NCBI RefSeq assembly: GCF_041734735.1
Contig: NC_134899.1
Coordinates: forward strand, 7,674,111 to 7,738,110
Length of the DNA: 64,000 nt
From: Babylonia areolata
Taxonomy: Eukaryota; Mollusca; Gastropoda; Neogastropoda; Buccinidae
Direction of reading: 5' to 3'
In this document: piece by piece, positions 1 to 13,900 of the stretch
How positions within the stretch are numbered: the stretch's first letter is position 1
Layout of the letters: each line of letters opens with the position of its first letter
Made by a program: the position numbers and the translations under genes
Notes under the pieces: model-generated
Told to the model about the DNA's origin: nothing
Seen by the model: only the letters and a program-made list of their open reading frames with translations
Databases searched by the model: none

Positions 1-111
1 ATATAATGTCATGCTCAGAATAGTGGAAATTGCCTATTACCGGCAATGGGCAAAGCAGCCTGTGCACATTGGGAGTGGATGCAAGTACATTTTTTTCTCT
101 CAGTCCATATT

Positions 112-161
<50 letters not shown>

Positions 162-2016
162 GTGTGTCTTCATTTTCAGTGGATAAAAACAAGGGTTGAA
201 ACTCATGGTGGCGTAAAATTGACAGAAGTAAAAATAATTTCACTTGAAATCTCTCTCCCTCACTCTCTCATTCTCTGCCTGTTAATGTCTGTGACTGTGT
301 GTGTGTGTTTGTGTGCATGCGTGCAATTGATCCAAGTGAGTGATTGATAAAGACATGAAAGACACAGAGGGAGAAGGGAGAGCATAAAACTCAGTCTTAA
401 CTCTCCATCTGGATGACTTTGCGTAATGATGTCCGAAAACTTGATGGTAGATTTGGTTTCACTTCACCGTTGTTTTGTTTTGATTTTTTTTTTTCATTTT
501 TCAGTTCTCACACCTGGACTGAAACATCTGGATATAGTCCCTTGTCACATTTGCAAATATATAGATATATATCATTTGTTTACTTCTGTTTTGGTTCTTT
601 TCTCTCCCCCTTGTCCACATGCAACTAGAGCATCTTTTGTAACTAATAACAAATCTACCAGTGTGACAGAAATTGAAGAAACTTAAATGGATCCATATTG
701 CAGCCAGCAAGTACAAGCTTTTCGACTGTTCCAAAGTAAAAATGTCATATTGTTTCAAAACTTCATTAGTTATAGTCCTTTGGCAGCTTCCTGGCATTCT
801 CCTTTGAAAATCTGAAACTGGTCTTATCCTTTGAAAATCTCACTTTAATCAATGCTTGCACATTCTGATGATTCTCTATTGTGAATTAACCAAAGATGCT
901 AATCATTATTCTTGAATTGTTGCGCAGTTGCATTTTCAAACTCATTGGCTATGCTGATCCACACAAACAACTGTGAGAAAGCAATACTGACAATGAAAAT
1001 GTCAGCTGATTTCATGTTCAGAGAGATGCGTGACGCTCCCTGGAATGAGTCGGATGTCATAATCATTTTCATTTTTGCTTCTTATTCAAACAGTTGCTTT
1101 TTTTTTTTTTTTTTTTTTGCGGTGAAGGGTCATATATGTCAAATGCTGAAATAAGAACTCTTGCCAATCCAAGCTTACCATGCCAAAAAAGTCATGCGAC
1201 TGAAAGTCTGTTAGTTGACTTCATTATCTCTTGCAAAGTATGTGATGTCTACCACCGGTAATGCACAATGTTGATCGCTTTCCCATTATTGGTAATGCGC
1301 AAAATTTTGTTGCTAAGAATGCACAAGCCACTTTATTCATTACTGGTAATGGGCAGAAACCGTTGCACATTACTGGTAATGCACAAATTATTGCTATTGA
1401 TGTATATGTATCATTGTGTATACTGTGGTAAAATGATCATGACTCATATAATGATATATAATTATGTTTGCTTATTTCTATACTAGTATTTTATGCAGCA
1501 TTTTATTTTTTCTATTTATCATCTTATCATTTATTTTTAATTCATTTTAAACATGTCATTATCATTATTAATGCTATTATGAGCATTTACACCTAATCTT
1601 GAAAATGAACCCTAGGTGTTTACAAATAAAATGTTTATGTACATATCAAAAAGGAAAAATTGAACACAAGATACCAAACAAACTTGTCTTAATTCTTCCA
1701 AGCTATCTTTTCTTTAATAGCCATTGACTGAGCAGGAACATCAAAATATCTTGTCAAAGTAAATTTGTAAGTGTGGAAAGCTAGAAAAAGAGAGAAAAGG
1801 TTCCATAATCATATGCCTATGTGTGGGTGGATGGAGTGGAATTGGGAGTGCTCATCTGATTAAGATGTGAGTATTGGTTTTAGAATTTTAATGATAGGGA
1901 TGGAAACTTGTGCAAGGAGGGTGGAGGGAAGGGGAGGAGAGGGAGGGAGGTTCAGAGAGGGGAGGGTGAGGTGGAGATGAGCATGGGTGAGTGTGGTCAC
2001 AGATGGGAGGAGAGTA

Positions 2017-2053
<37 letters not shown>

Positions 2054-2767
2054 TTATATTTTGATATCATTATGTATACTTTCTTAATTTACTTGCAACT
2101 TCAGTTAAGTTACATTTTGATTTTATTCTAATGTCCGCACCTGACAAACAGTGAATTTCTGTACTTTGGTATAGACGATAAACCAGTCCATGGTTAAGTG
2201 ATTATGAGTGATGATGCACTCCATTTTCATTTAAGCCTGAGTGCCCTTTGATCCATCTAGCCATAAAATGATACAAGTATGCTATACCATCATGATTATT
2301 TGTATTTATAATTTCATGTAAACCTGCACCTGATTCCACATTCGTTATGACTTTATGTTGACCATTGCCATGGACTGTACAGGAAGCATGTTTTGATGGC
2401 AACAGAATGAGTCACTGAAGTAAAAATAGCATGGTTTGGCCTGTACTCCTTTTACCCTGAAAACAAGCTCTCTCTCAGATAAGAGTATGACACACTTACA
2501 CTTCTGTGTTTAGATATCAGTATCACTGTCTTTCATCCCCCTTGAGCTTATCTGTGTGTCACAGCCTTTATCTCTTTCAGGTTCTCAAGTGATTATCTTC
2601 CCACCACACACAAAGGGACGACATTCATCTCAGTGTCTCATAACAATAACTCATTTTTCCATTCAGAACTGTTGCTCCAATGAGAGGACTTAGATTTGTT
2701 TGTTCATTCTGTGTTTAAATGTTGCCAAACTTTTTTCTCCACTAGTTTTATTCTTATATATAGCATG

Positions 2768-2803
<36 letters not shown>

Positions 2804-2920
2804 CAATCACTGTCACTGTCACTGTGTCAGCGCATCATTGTGAATCTGACAAGTGAATTATGTTGGTAATGATGTGTGTGTTTGTGCATGCTAATGTTAC
2901 ATGCACATGTGCATATGCAT

Positions 2921-2996
<76 letters not shown>

Positions 2997-3079
2997 ACTT
3001 ACACACACACACACACACACACACACAGAGACTTACACACACACAAAGACTTAAACACACACACTCACTCACTCACTCA

Positions 3080-3153
<74 letters not shown>

Positions 3154-3211
3154 AGCTGAAAATTTGACATTGACATTCACTTCACAAACTGTTTTTGCTT
3201 TGTGCCCATAG
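1..3211 (+). other. Upstream intron (or 5' flank)
   Basis: No supportable exon. It holds a (TG)n tract at 122-158, a purine-rich stretch with (GT)n at 1915-2052, (GA)15 at 2771-2800 and the CA array at 2921-3152. The remainder is AT-rich and unremarkable. Since exon 1 opens with a splice acceptor, this is most simply intron. Confidence 0.6.
2921..3152. repeat. Compound (CA)n microsatellite
   Basis: About 230 bp of CA dinucleotides with short CAGAGACTTA and CACT interruptions, ending about 60 bp before the exon 1 acceptor. The interruptions are themselves repeated, showing growth by slippage or unequal exchange of larger units. It is read by all frames as artificial HTHT/CVCV proteins. Confidence 0.95.
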
Positions 3212-3391
3212 GACAGGTATTACATGATTGTGAACAAAGATGGGAACATGGACGACGTTGCAATGTTCATGGGTAATGCTTGGCGTCGACGCACGCCCAA
3301 ACTGGTACTGAGCGTGATTGGCTCATCACGCTACTTTGTGCCTTGGGAGAATCCCCGGTTTGAGGAAGACTTTCAGGATGGCATTATTGAG
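3212..3391 (+). CDS. TRPM: TRPM exon 1 of window (60 aa, MHR/SLOG start)
   Basis: Encodes residues 1-60 of the visible protein, from DRYYMIVNKDG to FEEDFQDGIIE. It holds the TRPM motif TPKLVLSVIGSS, which corresponds to the first beta strand of the SLOG fold ('P.L+ISV.GG' in other TRPMs). Acceptor is cccatag, donor is GAG|gtatgt; both phases are 0. It starts with no methionine near the family N-terminus and is preceded by an acceptor, so at least one more 5' exon exists upstream. A (CA)n tract ends only about 60 bp before the acceptor. Confidence 0.9.
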
Positions 3392-6223
3392 GTATGTATG
3401 TGATTCTCTGACAATATTATGATTAGGAGTGAAAATAACCTGTTTTAGTCTGTGGCACCAGTTTTTTCATCTCTCCACCTGTTCACCTTGTAGTTTATTT
3501 TCCCCTGAGAATTCAGATCAGGAGATCTCAAAAAAGTAACAGTAATTAGTAAAAAGAAAAGATATATGTCATGATTATTTCTTTTTTTTTTTTTATTATC
3601 TTAGCTGCTTTGCCCCATGGTCCATGACATTCCAGTGGTATTATCCCAATGATGGTGATCCTGAATTCCTGTACATATCTACGCCGATGCTTGTCTGACG
3701 CCATGCCATTGCCAGCAGGGCACACAGAGTTATCACATTGGTGAGATTGCGCACATGCTTTTGTCAGGAACGTTTCGTCGCTTGCAGAGTGACAAAAAAG
3801 GTCATATGATGTCATGGGCAGCCCACTACCCTCACTAGCTTTTCCAGGTGTGCACTGCCTTTCTTTGGACAGCTCTTCAGCAGAGTTCATCACATTTTAT
3901 TTGCATAGATTAAATTTAGAAAAACATAGATTCCTCCGATTGAGATTTGGTGTAAACAAATGACAGAAAGTAGATCATGTAATTTGTGGGGAACCTTGCC
4001 TTGAAACAGAATATATAATAATAGATTCCATCAACAGTTGTCCGAAACAACAATTTCCACTTCCCTCTATTTCACAAAGACATGAAAAAGTATGCTTGCT
4101 GTGGATAAAATGATGTTTCAAACTGATATTCGGTGTGTCAAGTCTCTCCAAAGTCGAAACCAGATGAGGCTCTGTGTTGAATTCTAAATAGATCAGTTCA
4201 AATACTTGAATGGCAGAGATTTGACAAGAAACACGCTCGAAGTAAACATAGAAGATTAAAGCAAATAACTGGTATAATTATAGAACGAAAAATAACTTGT
4301 AAACTTGCAAAAATACTCACCAAAATAGTTCAAAATCTTTTTGTGGGAACAGGCGATTTGCACTACTAAATTTTAGCATTTTGGTGATAAAAAAACAACA
4401 ACCAAAAAGTGACAATGGAGACATGCATGTGCATACTGTTCTCACTAAAAATAACTGGGGAGTCTGGATGAAAATCCGATGAAAGTGGGTCTGCACAACC
4501 TTCCTACTATTTCTTTCCTTTGGAGTGGTTGGAAAGACTTTGAACTGAAGATGCACTTCTGTCTCTTGCAATAGCTTAGATGCAGAAAATGCCAACATTA
4601 AAGTTTACCAAGGACACACAGAGATACTTAGTCATATGGTATGCAGGCTGACAGTCATATGGTATGCAGGCTGAGAAGTCAAAAGTCAAGGCCATTATTT
4701 TGCAAAATTATAAAAGCTTAATAAAAACATATCTTACGTCTGTATGTATATATGTTTTTTCTTTTTTAAAATCAAATTCGTAATTATGACAGGTCATGAT
4801 TGCAGTGTGACCCCTAAAGAAATTCAAAATCAGAGATAAAAAGTGAAGGTCATGTTAACCCTTTCGCTGCCAGGAAAATAAGATTTCAGTGAAATCTGTT
4901 TGCCAGGGTTTCTTCACAAAAAACGGGTATATATTTTCAGAAAATTCTGTGCTCTTTGTTATTGGAGAAAGACCCATAAAAGTATATATTTTCTGAAAGG
5001 TAAATGAATAAAGAATACAAAACACATGATGTTTTCCCATTTTATTTATTTTCAGTGACATGCTGTTGTTTTGAAATGAGTGTTTTGTTTTTTGTCACAT
5101 TTTCAACTTGTTCATTACAAACATTAGTCAGGTAATTTGCACTAAAATATCATTTTCTGGACAAATGGATAATATCTGCACACACAAATAATACTGGAAC
5201 AACCATAATAAAAAAAAAAGAAGAAAAAAAGAGACAGATACACAATGCATTGTGACTTCTGCAAGTGATAATATGCATGTGGGGCCACACCCCCTCGGTC
5301 TCCACGAAAGTTGCACAAAGTTGACAAAATGGGTGTAGCGATGTGTGTTGTGTGCAGTCTTGGGAAAAAAGCTCTGAATGGCCATACACAGACAGTGTTC
5401 ACTGGGTGCTAATGCTGTTACAAAATGAAGCACAAACACTCCCTGGAGGAGAACACGTTATTGCATCTTCATCTGAAAGAAACCCGGCCAGGAGCATGTT
5501 ACATATCTGTTAAAATGAAGAGCAGTAATTTTATTCCCTTAACCCCTTTACAGTTTGTTGAAAGAAAACGCAGGAAAGAAAGAACATGAAAGGCACATCC
5601 ACGCCGTTTAAATGATGAGTAGCAAGCATTTTCAGAGTGTTTTTGGCCTAGGGATTTTCACATTTTCTCCAGCTTCAGGGGGCTATGCCCCCAAACCTCC
5701 ACTGGAAGCATTACCCCCTGAACCCCCACAGTAGGCTGCAGTAGTCCCCCAGATTCCAGCTTTTCAAAATTCAAACATTTTTCCGATCCCGCCCACGTTA
5801 ATGCTGCATTGTGTGTAGGGCACTCAGAAGGAGCAGCATGGGAGTAATGATATTGCTTGATATTGCTTTTTAATTTTTTTTATCAAAGGCTGCCAACTCA
5901 ACAGAGATGTGGATACTGACTGATGGCATGGACATTGGGGTATCCAAGATCATTGGGGATGCTGCTCACAGGGAGATGATACGCCGGAGAAACATTGCTA
6001 TGAGCCCACTACGCATTCAGAACATCCAAGTAGAACGCCTGCCACACATGAACATCTTTGGAATTGCATCCAAGAGTTCTCTGGTGTATGCTGACATCTT
6101 GACAGGACAGGTGAAATGCTTCACATTCTGTATGTGTTGATGTAACAATAATCATTTAGATATTAATGGAATCTTTTTGACTCACTTAAGTAAACAAAGA
6201 GAGTCTATGTTATAACCTGGTGT

Positions 6224-6288
<65 letters not shown>

Positions 6289-8761
6289 ATGGTAAACTTG
6301 AACATTGCCTTTTTCTCTGGAAATACTTTGTCTGTCAATAACAAATTTGGTTTGAAAATAGAAGGAAAAAATCTTCACAGTCATACCAATAATAGGTTGT
6401 AAGTCTCCCGAATTAAGCTGTGTTTCCTATATCATTAACGATTTATTTTGTTGCGGCTATTCACGGATTCTGAAACATCATATTACGGCATCCCAGTTGC
6501 AGTAGCGTAGGCTATGCTTGTAAGACGACAGCTTGACCATGTTTTTCTTGTTCACCATTAAGAGGAAATAAATACAAATTCTGGACAGAACACATAGTGA
6601 CACTAAATACACCATCAACTTGTTTACTGCATATGAATATTCTAATGTGGACACTGAATTAACTAGAATGAGCATAAAAGAAAAATTGAATCGACCGTTT
6701 CACTGAGTTTCAGTCAGCCTTATATAGGCTGGTCTGTGCAGATCTTGTTTTTTTTTTCTTGTTCACAATTAAAAGAACAGAAATACAAATTCTGGACAGA
6801 ACACAGACTACATCATTACGTGTTAACCACATATGAATATTTTCAAGTGGATACTCAATTAACTGGAATGAAGATAAAAGAGAAATTGAAACGACTGTGT
6901 AGTACTTTCCCCAGCAAGTGTAACTAAACTTGTCGTACATCTATCTAGAATGTTGCAGTGATGGCAACGTCTCCTTTACTGCTGACTTCAAAGAATTCTT
7001 AGATGCCCGAGATATACCAAAATAACATGATCTGAACAGCGTTATAATTTCGAATACCTCAATTGATTTGTCACACATAAAAAAGCATGCATAAATGTTA
7101 ATTTTTGAACGTCATTGATAGATCCGCAATAGTGCAGCGACTAAGACAAGTTCCTCCCACCTGAACATGCTGGGTTCAGATCTGTTCTCAGGCCTTTTTT
7201 TTTTCTTTTTTTTTTTAGCTGAAGCTTTATGATAACAAATACAGAACATATTTTAACGATTACATTTATTTATTTATTTTTTAAAAGTGTATCTCAAGAG
7301 TCTTGAAGGCCTTGCCTCTCTTGTCTTACTAAAGAGATAGTTTTGAAATAGTACATGTCCAGCAAACAGGTTGGGGGAATAAATAGTGCTCACCTTATTT
7401 AGCAGGATACAGTGAATCAATGATGCATGTATCTGGCTAGTATGCTGGACAGGTGTGTCCCATTAAATGCTTAAATCAATTTGAAATACAATGGACACTG
7501 AGGAATAAACGTTTTTGTGTGTCCCATTAAATGCTTAAATCCATTTGAAATACAATGGACACTGAGGAATAAACGTTTTTGTGTGTCCCATTAAATGCTT
7601 AAATCCATTTGAAATACAATGGACACTGAGGAATAAACGTTTTTGTGTGTCCCATTAAATGCTTAAATCCATTTGAAATACAATGGACACTGAGGAATAA
7701 ACGTTTCTGTGTGTCCCATTAAATGCTTAAATCCATTTGAAATACAATGGACACTGAGGAATAAACGTTTTTGTGTGTCCCATTAAATGCTAAAATCCAT
7801 TTGAAATACAATGGACACTGAGGAATAAAAGTTTTTGTGTGTCCCATTAAATGCTAAAATCCATTTGGAATACAATAGATACTGAGAAAGAAACGTTTTT
7901 ATTTTGTTTATAAGAGTGATATCATTCTTGCTTTATTTTGCTCAGAACTTTGCATTTGAAGTATAGCCAGAAGAAAGACAAAATGATTATAAATGTTGAA
8001 AGGACTCTGCTACTGTGTTACTGTTGCAGACATTGGAAGGGCAGATTGTGGAGAACAGTGGTGGCCACCCTGATGTAAAACTGTTGGAGTTGAACCCTGA
8101 CCACACACACTTCATTCTCATGGATGATGGAAAAACCCCAGACATTGAGGGACTGCTCAACTTCAGACTGAACCTGGAAATGCGTTTCACCAAACCTGTG
8201 GGGAAACCTCGCCGCTATCGTCACTTTGAAAGCTATAACCAGTGTAAGCAGTGTGCTGGTGACAAACATGAAGATGTTCCAGTGAAAAAGTTGCTTTAGT
8301 TTGTTTACTGTCTGCTGGAGAAGGCATGTAAAACCATTTTGTTCCTGTAATATATGTGTTGTAACTATGAATTCCTTTGTATACTTCTTGCAGATCAACA
8401 TTGGACCTTGAACTTATTCAGGCCCATACACAAGAGTAAATGTATAGTTATGACTTTAATTTCTTGTAAATGTCTTCTTCTCCAGTTTCTTTGTTCAACA
8501 TGTAATCATATTTTTACACATATGTTGGTGTGCAGTGGGGGTTTATGGGGGGGATTCTCACAGTGAGGTATAGTGTTTGTTACATAAATTCCTTCTGTTA
8601 TTTTCCAAGTGGGGCTCATGGTGACCAAATGGAAAAAAAAAACAACTAGCGAAAGAGCAGAGGGAAGGGGTGGAGGAAGAGTTGGGTGAGGGAGGAGAGA
8701 AAGCATAGTTGGATGGTGTGTGTGTATGTGTGTGTGTGAGTGTGTACATGTGTGCATGTAT

Positions 8762-8808
<47 letters not shown>

Positions 8809-10896
8809 AGGTAGAGGAGATCTGTTTTATAACCTTGTTATCTTGTTTCCATATGCAGTATGAAGTGCCAGCTATGGAAAAGGGCTCTGAATGTTATGAA
8901 TTTTTGCAGGTTCAAAACCCGCTTAAAGAATCATAATTTTTGGACTGTATGGTGATATTTTTTCCCTCAACATTGACCTCATTCCCTCAAGCAAGAGATC
9001 AACTCAAGAATTGCGAAGGCCGCCAGGGTCATGTCCAAACTTCACAAGAGGGTGTGGTCAAACAAAAACTTGACGGTGAACACTAAGATGCAGGTATACA
9101 GAGTTTGCGTTCTAAGTACCCTACTCTACTCAAGTGAAACATGGACCACATTTTCCGCGCGAGAGAAGAAACTAATGCCCCAGATGCATTCTTGGAATCA
9201 GATGGCAGGACAAGATCCCAAACACTGAAGTGCTTGAGCGTGCAGGCTTGTCAGCTATCTTCACCCTTCTGAGTCAACACCGTCTTCGCTGGCTTGGTCA
9301 TGTTCACCGAATGGATGAAGGCTGCATCCCAATAGATCTGCTGTACGGCGAACTGTCAGAGGGAACTAGGCCCCAAGGTCGCCCCCGACTAAGATTCAAA
9401 GACGCTTGCAAACGGGACCTGAAATGTACAGGTATTGATGTGCTGTTCTGGGAAAGCCTTGTGGACTCACATGGACCCTGGAAATTGCCATTCAGAGAGG
9501 GGTGAAACAAGCAGAGAGAAGCCAGATTGACCGGCTGATTAGAAAAAGAGCAACACGCAAGTCAAGTTCTGTAAACCAAGCAGCATCTACCTATATCTGT
9601 CCCACATGCAGTATAGATTGCCACTCCAGCATCGGTCTACACAGCAACAGCAGGAAGTGCAATGCCCGGCAGTGACTACATTTCTGGTGCATCTATCATC
9701 TCTCTAGACGGAAGGAGGCCGACGATGACGATGATGATGACCCTTGTGCATTATACACAAACGAGCCTTATTTGTGAATATAATTGATAACAGAACAGGC
9801 AGCCATTTTCTAGCTTATGAAATAGCACAAACTTATAAATCAATATTAGTAAAAGAAAGAAATCAAAGAGCCAAGTTTAGAAAATGCAAAAAATATAAAT
9901 ATAACAGTAAATGCAGTTTGCATATAATTAGGCTTCATTTTTTATTTTTTTGTGCCCATCCCAGAGGTGCAATATTGTTTTAAACAAGATGACTGGAAAG
10001 AACTGAATTTTTCCTATCTTTATGCCTAATTTGGTGTCAACTGACAAAGTATTTGCAGAGAAAATGTCAATGTTAAAGTTTACCACGGACACACAGACAC
10101 ACACACACACAGACACTCACACACACACACACACACAGACAACCGAACACCGGATTAAAACATAGACTCACTTTGTTTACACAAGTGAGTCAAAAAAGGA
10201 TGAATTAATGTTTTGAGGAAGTAAGTTGAAATGTGATTAAAGGTTGCCACACAAAAATAAACGAAAGCTTTCCTACTCACTGTCAGTCGATTGCAGAGCC
10301 CAGAGCTGATTCTTTCATGTGTCATTGAGGAGATATTTATGACCCAGTCAGAATAATTCTGAAAACAGAAGGTGCATCCTACAACTTTGTGTTCAAATGG
10401 AAAGTGATTGATATTGTAGTTCAGTTGAAAACTATAATTAACAATTTCTGAAAAGCAGGCATCATCATGGCAAATGCAGATGAGACATGTAACCTTCAGC
10501 AGAACTAGAACATTGTGGTGCAGCCTTCACCTTTGATGCCAACATGTCAGACAAGACTTTTTAGCTTTTCTTATCAGACACTGAGTTAAGATTTCTGAGA
10601 CTTCTCACTGTTATGCCGATGAATCTGATTTACATGTGAGGAAGTCTGTTATCCTGTTTCTTTTCATCATTTTCTACAGTTGCAAAAGTTACTGTCTTGA
10701 AAGTTCATGATATTGTTGGTTCCTTTCAGCCATCAGCTGCCATTTCAAAGTAATTTTGCAGTTTCACCATATGGATTTATAATTTGACTGCGCCAAACAC
10801 ACAAGTGTGCAGTGTGAATCTATGTAATAACCCAGTGTTTTGGTTATCTCTCCCTGTCTCTCTCTCTCTCTCTGTGCATGCGTGTGTGTGTGTGTG

Positions 10897-10955
<59 letters not shown>

Positions 10956-13900
10956 TAAACTTTAACAGATTAGTTTTCTCAGGAAATGTTTTGTCTGTCA
11001 GTACCAAATTTGGATTAAACAAATAGGTTGTAGGTCTTCCAGGTTAATCCAGATTTCCAAATCATGAACATTTTATTTCATTCAGTTTCTGGTTAATTCT
11101 GTTTCACATTCAGATTCACAAGATGTGACTGGTTTGTTTCCAGCTTGTTGCCAGAATCTGTTCTATTTCTTCTCTGCAGTTAAAAGAAAAGAAAAAGAAA
11201 TGTTGGTCAGAACACACATAATGACACAAGCTACATCATCGACATGTTTATTGCATACACATATTTTAGAAAGGTTACTGAATAAGCTGGAATGAATATA
11301 CTGAAAATTGTAGTTGAAAGTGCATGAAGGCAGCAATCTTGCCTGAAAAGTTCATCACTGTAGGGATCATTCTGCATATATTAGACCAAGGTACGTTTTT
11401 TTTCAGTATCTGAGTGGAAAAGCCATGGAAAAGATTGGAACAGGTATAAAGTTCAACAAATAAGAAGGTATATTGATGAGTTGTTTGGATATTTATGAAA
11501 TGCAGATCTGATTTGGCTTAGACTGTATAGCACAAACCACATGTTTCAACAGATGTGCACAAAATTCAATTTTTTATGGTGAGCATGAAAACAAGATCTT
11601 TATCAGGCTATTCAGCTTATATGTCATTGTCTAACTGCAGTATTTCAATTGTTAACACGAAAGAAAATAACCCTGAAAATAGGAGATTTATGGAAATCGG
11701 TTTTGTCTGGAGTGCTAGATTTATCAAAGCTGTAAAAGTGAAGATGAAACAGGATAAGTTCAAAACTTTGATCTAGATCTTTATTATGTAGGAGAACAGG
11801 CAGGATGCTCAGAAAATAATTTCGATGAAAGAACAGAACTAAATATTAATTATGTTTATGTACAGGTAGCTTCCCACCCCCCTTCTCCACCACCCATTTG
11901 CTGGTTTTGTTCTTGTACTCTTTAAAATCAGTGGGAATCACTTGAAGGCCACACAAGGCAGCAGGGTCAGGTGAAATACCAGCAAGAGAATTGAAAGAAT
12001 ATGCAGGAGAACTGGCACCACTGCTCACTCTGATATTTGATAAGACCTTAATTGAGGGATGTTCCTGAAGACTAGAAACATGCCAGTGTGTCAGCAATCT
12101 GCAAGAAGGGGAACAGAAACTGTGCTGCAAACTACAGACCAGTTTCCCTGACCAGTCTCATTTGTAAAATCCAGGAACACATCATCGCCAGCAAAATCAT
12201 GCGGCACCTAGATCATCACAATATCCTAACGGACTGCCAGCATGACTTCAGGCCGAGAAGAAGCTGCAAGACCCAGCTCCTCACCTTGACACACAAAATA
12301 GCCTCCAGCCTGGATAAAGAAATCCAAACAGACATGATTATTTTAGACTTCTCCAAGCCTTTGACAAGGTATCCCACGAATCTCCGTAAGGTCCATCACT
12401 ACAGAATCAGAAGACTGACGTTCCAGTGGACCAAGGTCTTTCTCACCAACTGCACCCAGCAAGTCATAGTTAATGGTGCAAAATCCGACCTGGGTTACTG
12501 TTCAAGGCCCCCTCCTCTTTCTCATATTTATCAACGACCTCCCAGACCAGCTCAAGTCAAGAACCGGATTGTTTGCAGATGACTTTATAGAGAGATCTGC
12601 CACAAAGATGACTGCAAACTACTTCAGGAGGATCTGATCACTCTGGCTTAATAGGAAGAAACTTGGGGCATGCAGTTCCACCAGCAAAAATGCAACATAT
12701 TAACTTGCTCACGATCTTGGAAGCCTGTGATCTTTGATTATCACCTGAAGGGGCACAACCTGGATAGAACATCATTGGCTTCCTACCTTTGAGTTGACCT
12801 CAATGAATAACTTAGCTGGAATTCCCATGGTAAAAAAATCACAAAGAAGGCCAATGATATGTTAGGATTTGTCCAGCAAAATTTTAGGACTGTTGGTAGA
12901 GAAACGAAAACAAGTGCCCACAACACCATAGTGTGTCCCCTCGTGGAGTACTGCTGCACAGTCTGGAATCCTCACACCAAGGATATCACCAAGAAGCTAG
13001 AGTGCCGTTCAGGGAAGAGCAGCGAGATATGTTGCCAAAAATTACTATGACACCACCAGTGGCATCTCATCAGTGCTCAGTGAATTAATTGGAATCGCCT
13101 GAATTGTGAAGGAAAAAGTATGAATTATCCATGTTCTACAAAATTGTGACTGGATTGTTTGACATGCCATCAGAACAGTACCTTCGTCCTGGCACTACCC
13201 GCACTAGATGCAACCACTCCCTAAAGTTCAGACTAGTTGCCACAACGTACATAGTTGTTTCCCGAGAACTATTCCAGTGTGGAATTCCATGCCAGCATCA
13301 GTTGCTGAGGCCCCTTCCTTGGTATCTTTCAGTATGGAGCTTAGCACCCAAACTTTCTGAAACCTCTGAGTAGAGACCATGGATCAAAGTAACGGTAAAT
13401 GACTGGCTGGAGCTGTGCTGGTCGGTATGATTACCGGGGAGTGCTTTCTAGCCAGAGAGGTCCTTTCTAGATATTGTGAAATAAAGGTCCATGTTCTATC
13501 CCCCCCACCCCTCCTCTCTCTCTCTACCCCTCCTCCCCCCAACTTTTTTTTAAGCATTGTGCATGCCCTAGTCACTTGAAGATCTAAACAACACAGGGTG
13601 ACTAGTAGACTGGAGATAAGAAGCTTCATCTCTTGTTTTTACTTTAAGGAGTGCCTTATGAATTAAAATACAGAAAAGTTGTTGTTGTTTGCCATGAATA
13701 AACAAAGCACTTTGATGCTTAGTGTATTATGTGATAATGTTGAGGTAACAGAAGTGCCATGTTACTGAATTGCAATGATTCAATTTTTTCATTGTTGTGT
13801 GTATCTTTGTGTTTACAGTGTCACATGATAGGGAGCTCAATCGGGAGTTGGACTCCATGGTGACACCAGTGATAGGTCTGCTGGTGCAGGGAGGGCCTGC

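Larger units (their letters stand above)
6111..8029 (+). other. Intron 2
   Basis: Almost filled by a GACTCACTT-family repeat (6174-7330) and the 64-bp minisatellite (7453-7900). Nothing else is seen. Confidence 0.75.
8259..13818 (+). other. Intron 3
   Basis: Holds a (TG)n tract (8765-8803), a zinc-finger LINE 3' fragment (8985-9740), two GACTCACTT-family repeats (9953-10197 and 10775-11420) and a Jockey/CR1-like LINE fragment (11930-13380). The remaining 10200-10770 and 13390-13800 show only simple sequence and unique AT-rich DNA. Confidence 0.75.

Noticed and set aside
2835-3211. Long open frames of alternating HT/CV residues in the CA arrays
   Set aside because: They are products of dinucleotide repeats in all frames and have no protein-like composition outside the tract. 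The same holds for similar frames at 8.7, 10.8, 43.1, 54.4 and 57.0 kb.
3546-3893. Minus-strand frame of 115 residues with several Cys and His
   Set aside because: No family motif, no splice-site support and a low-complexity end; its stop-free length is within chance for this base composition. It may belong to an unrecognised repeat.
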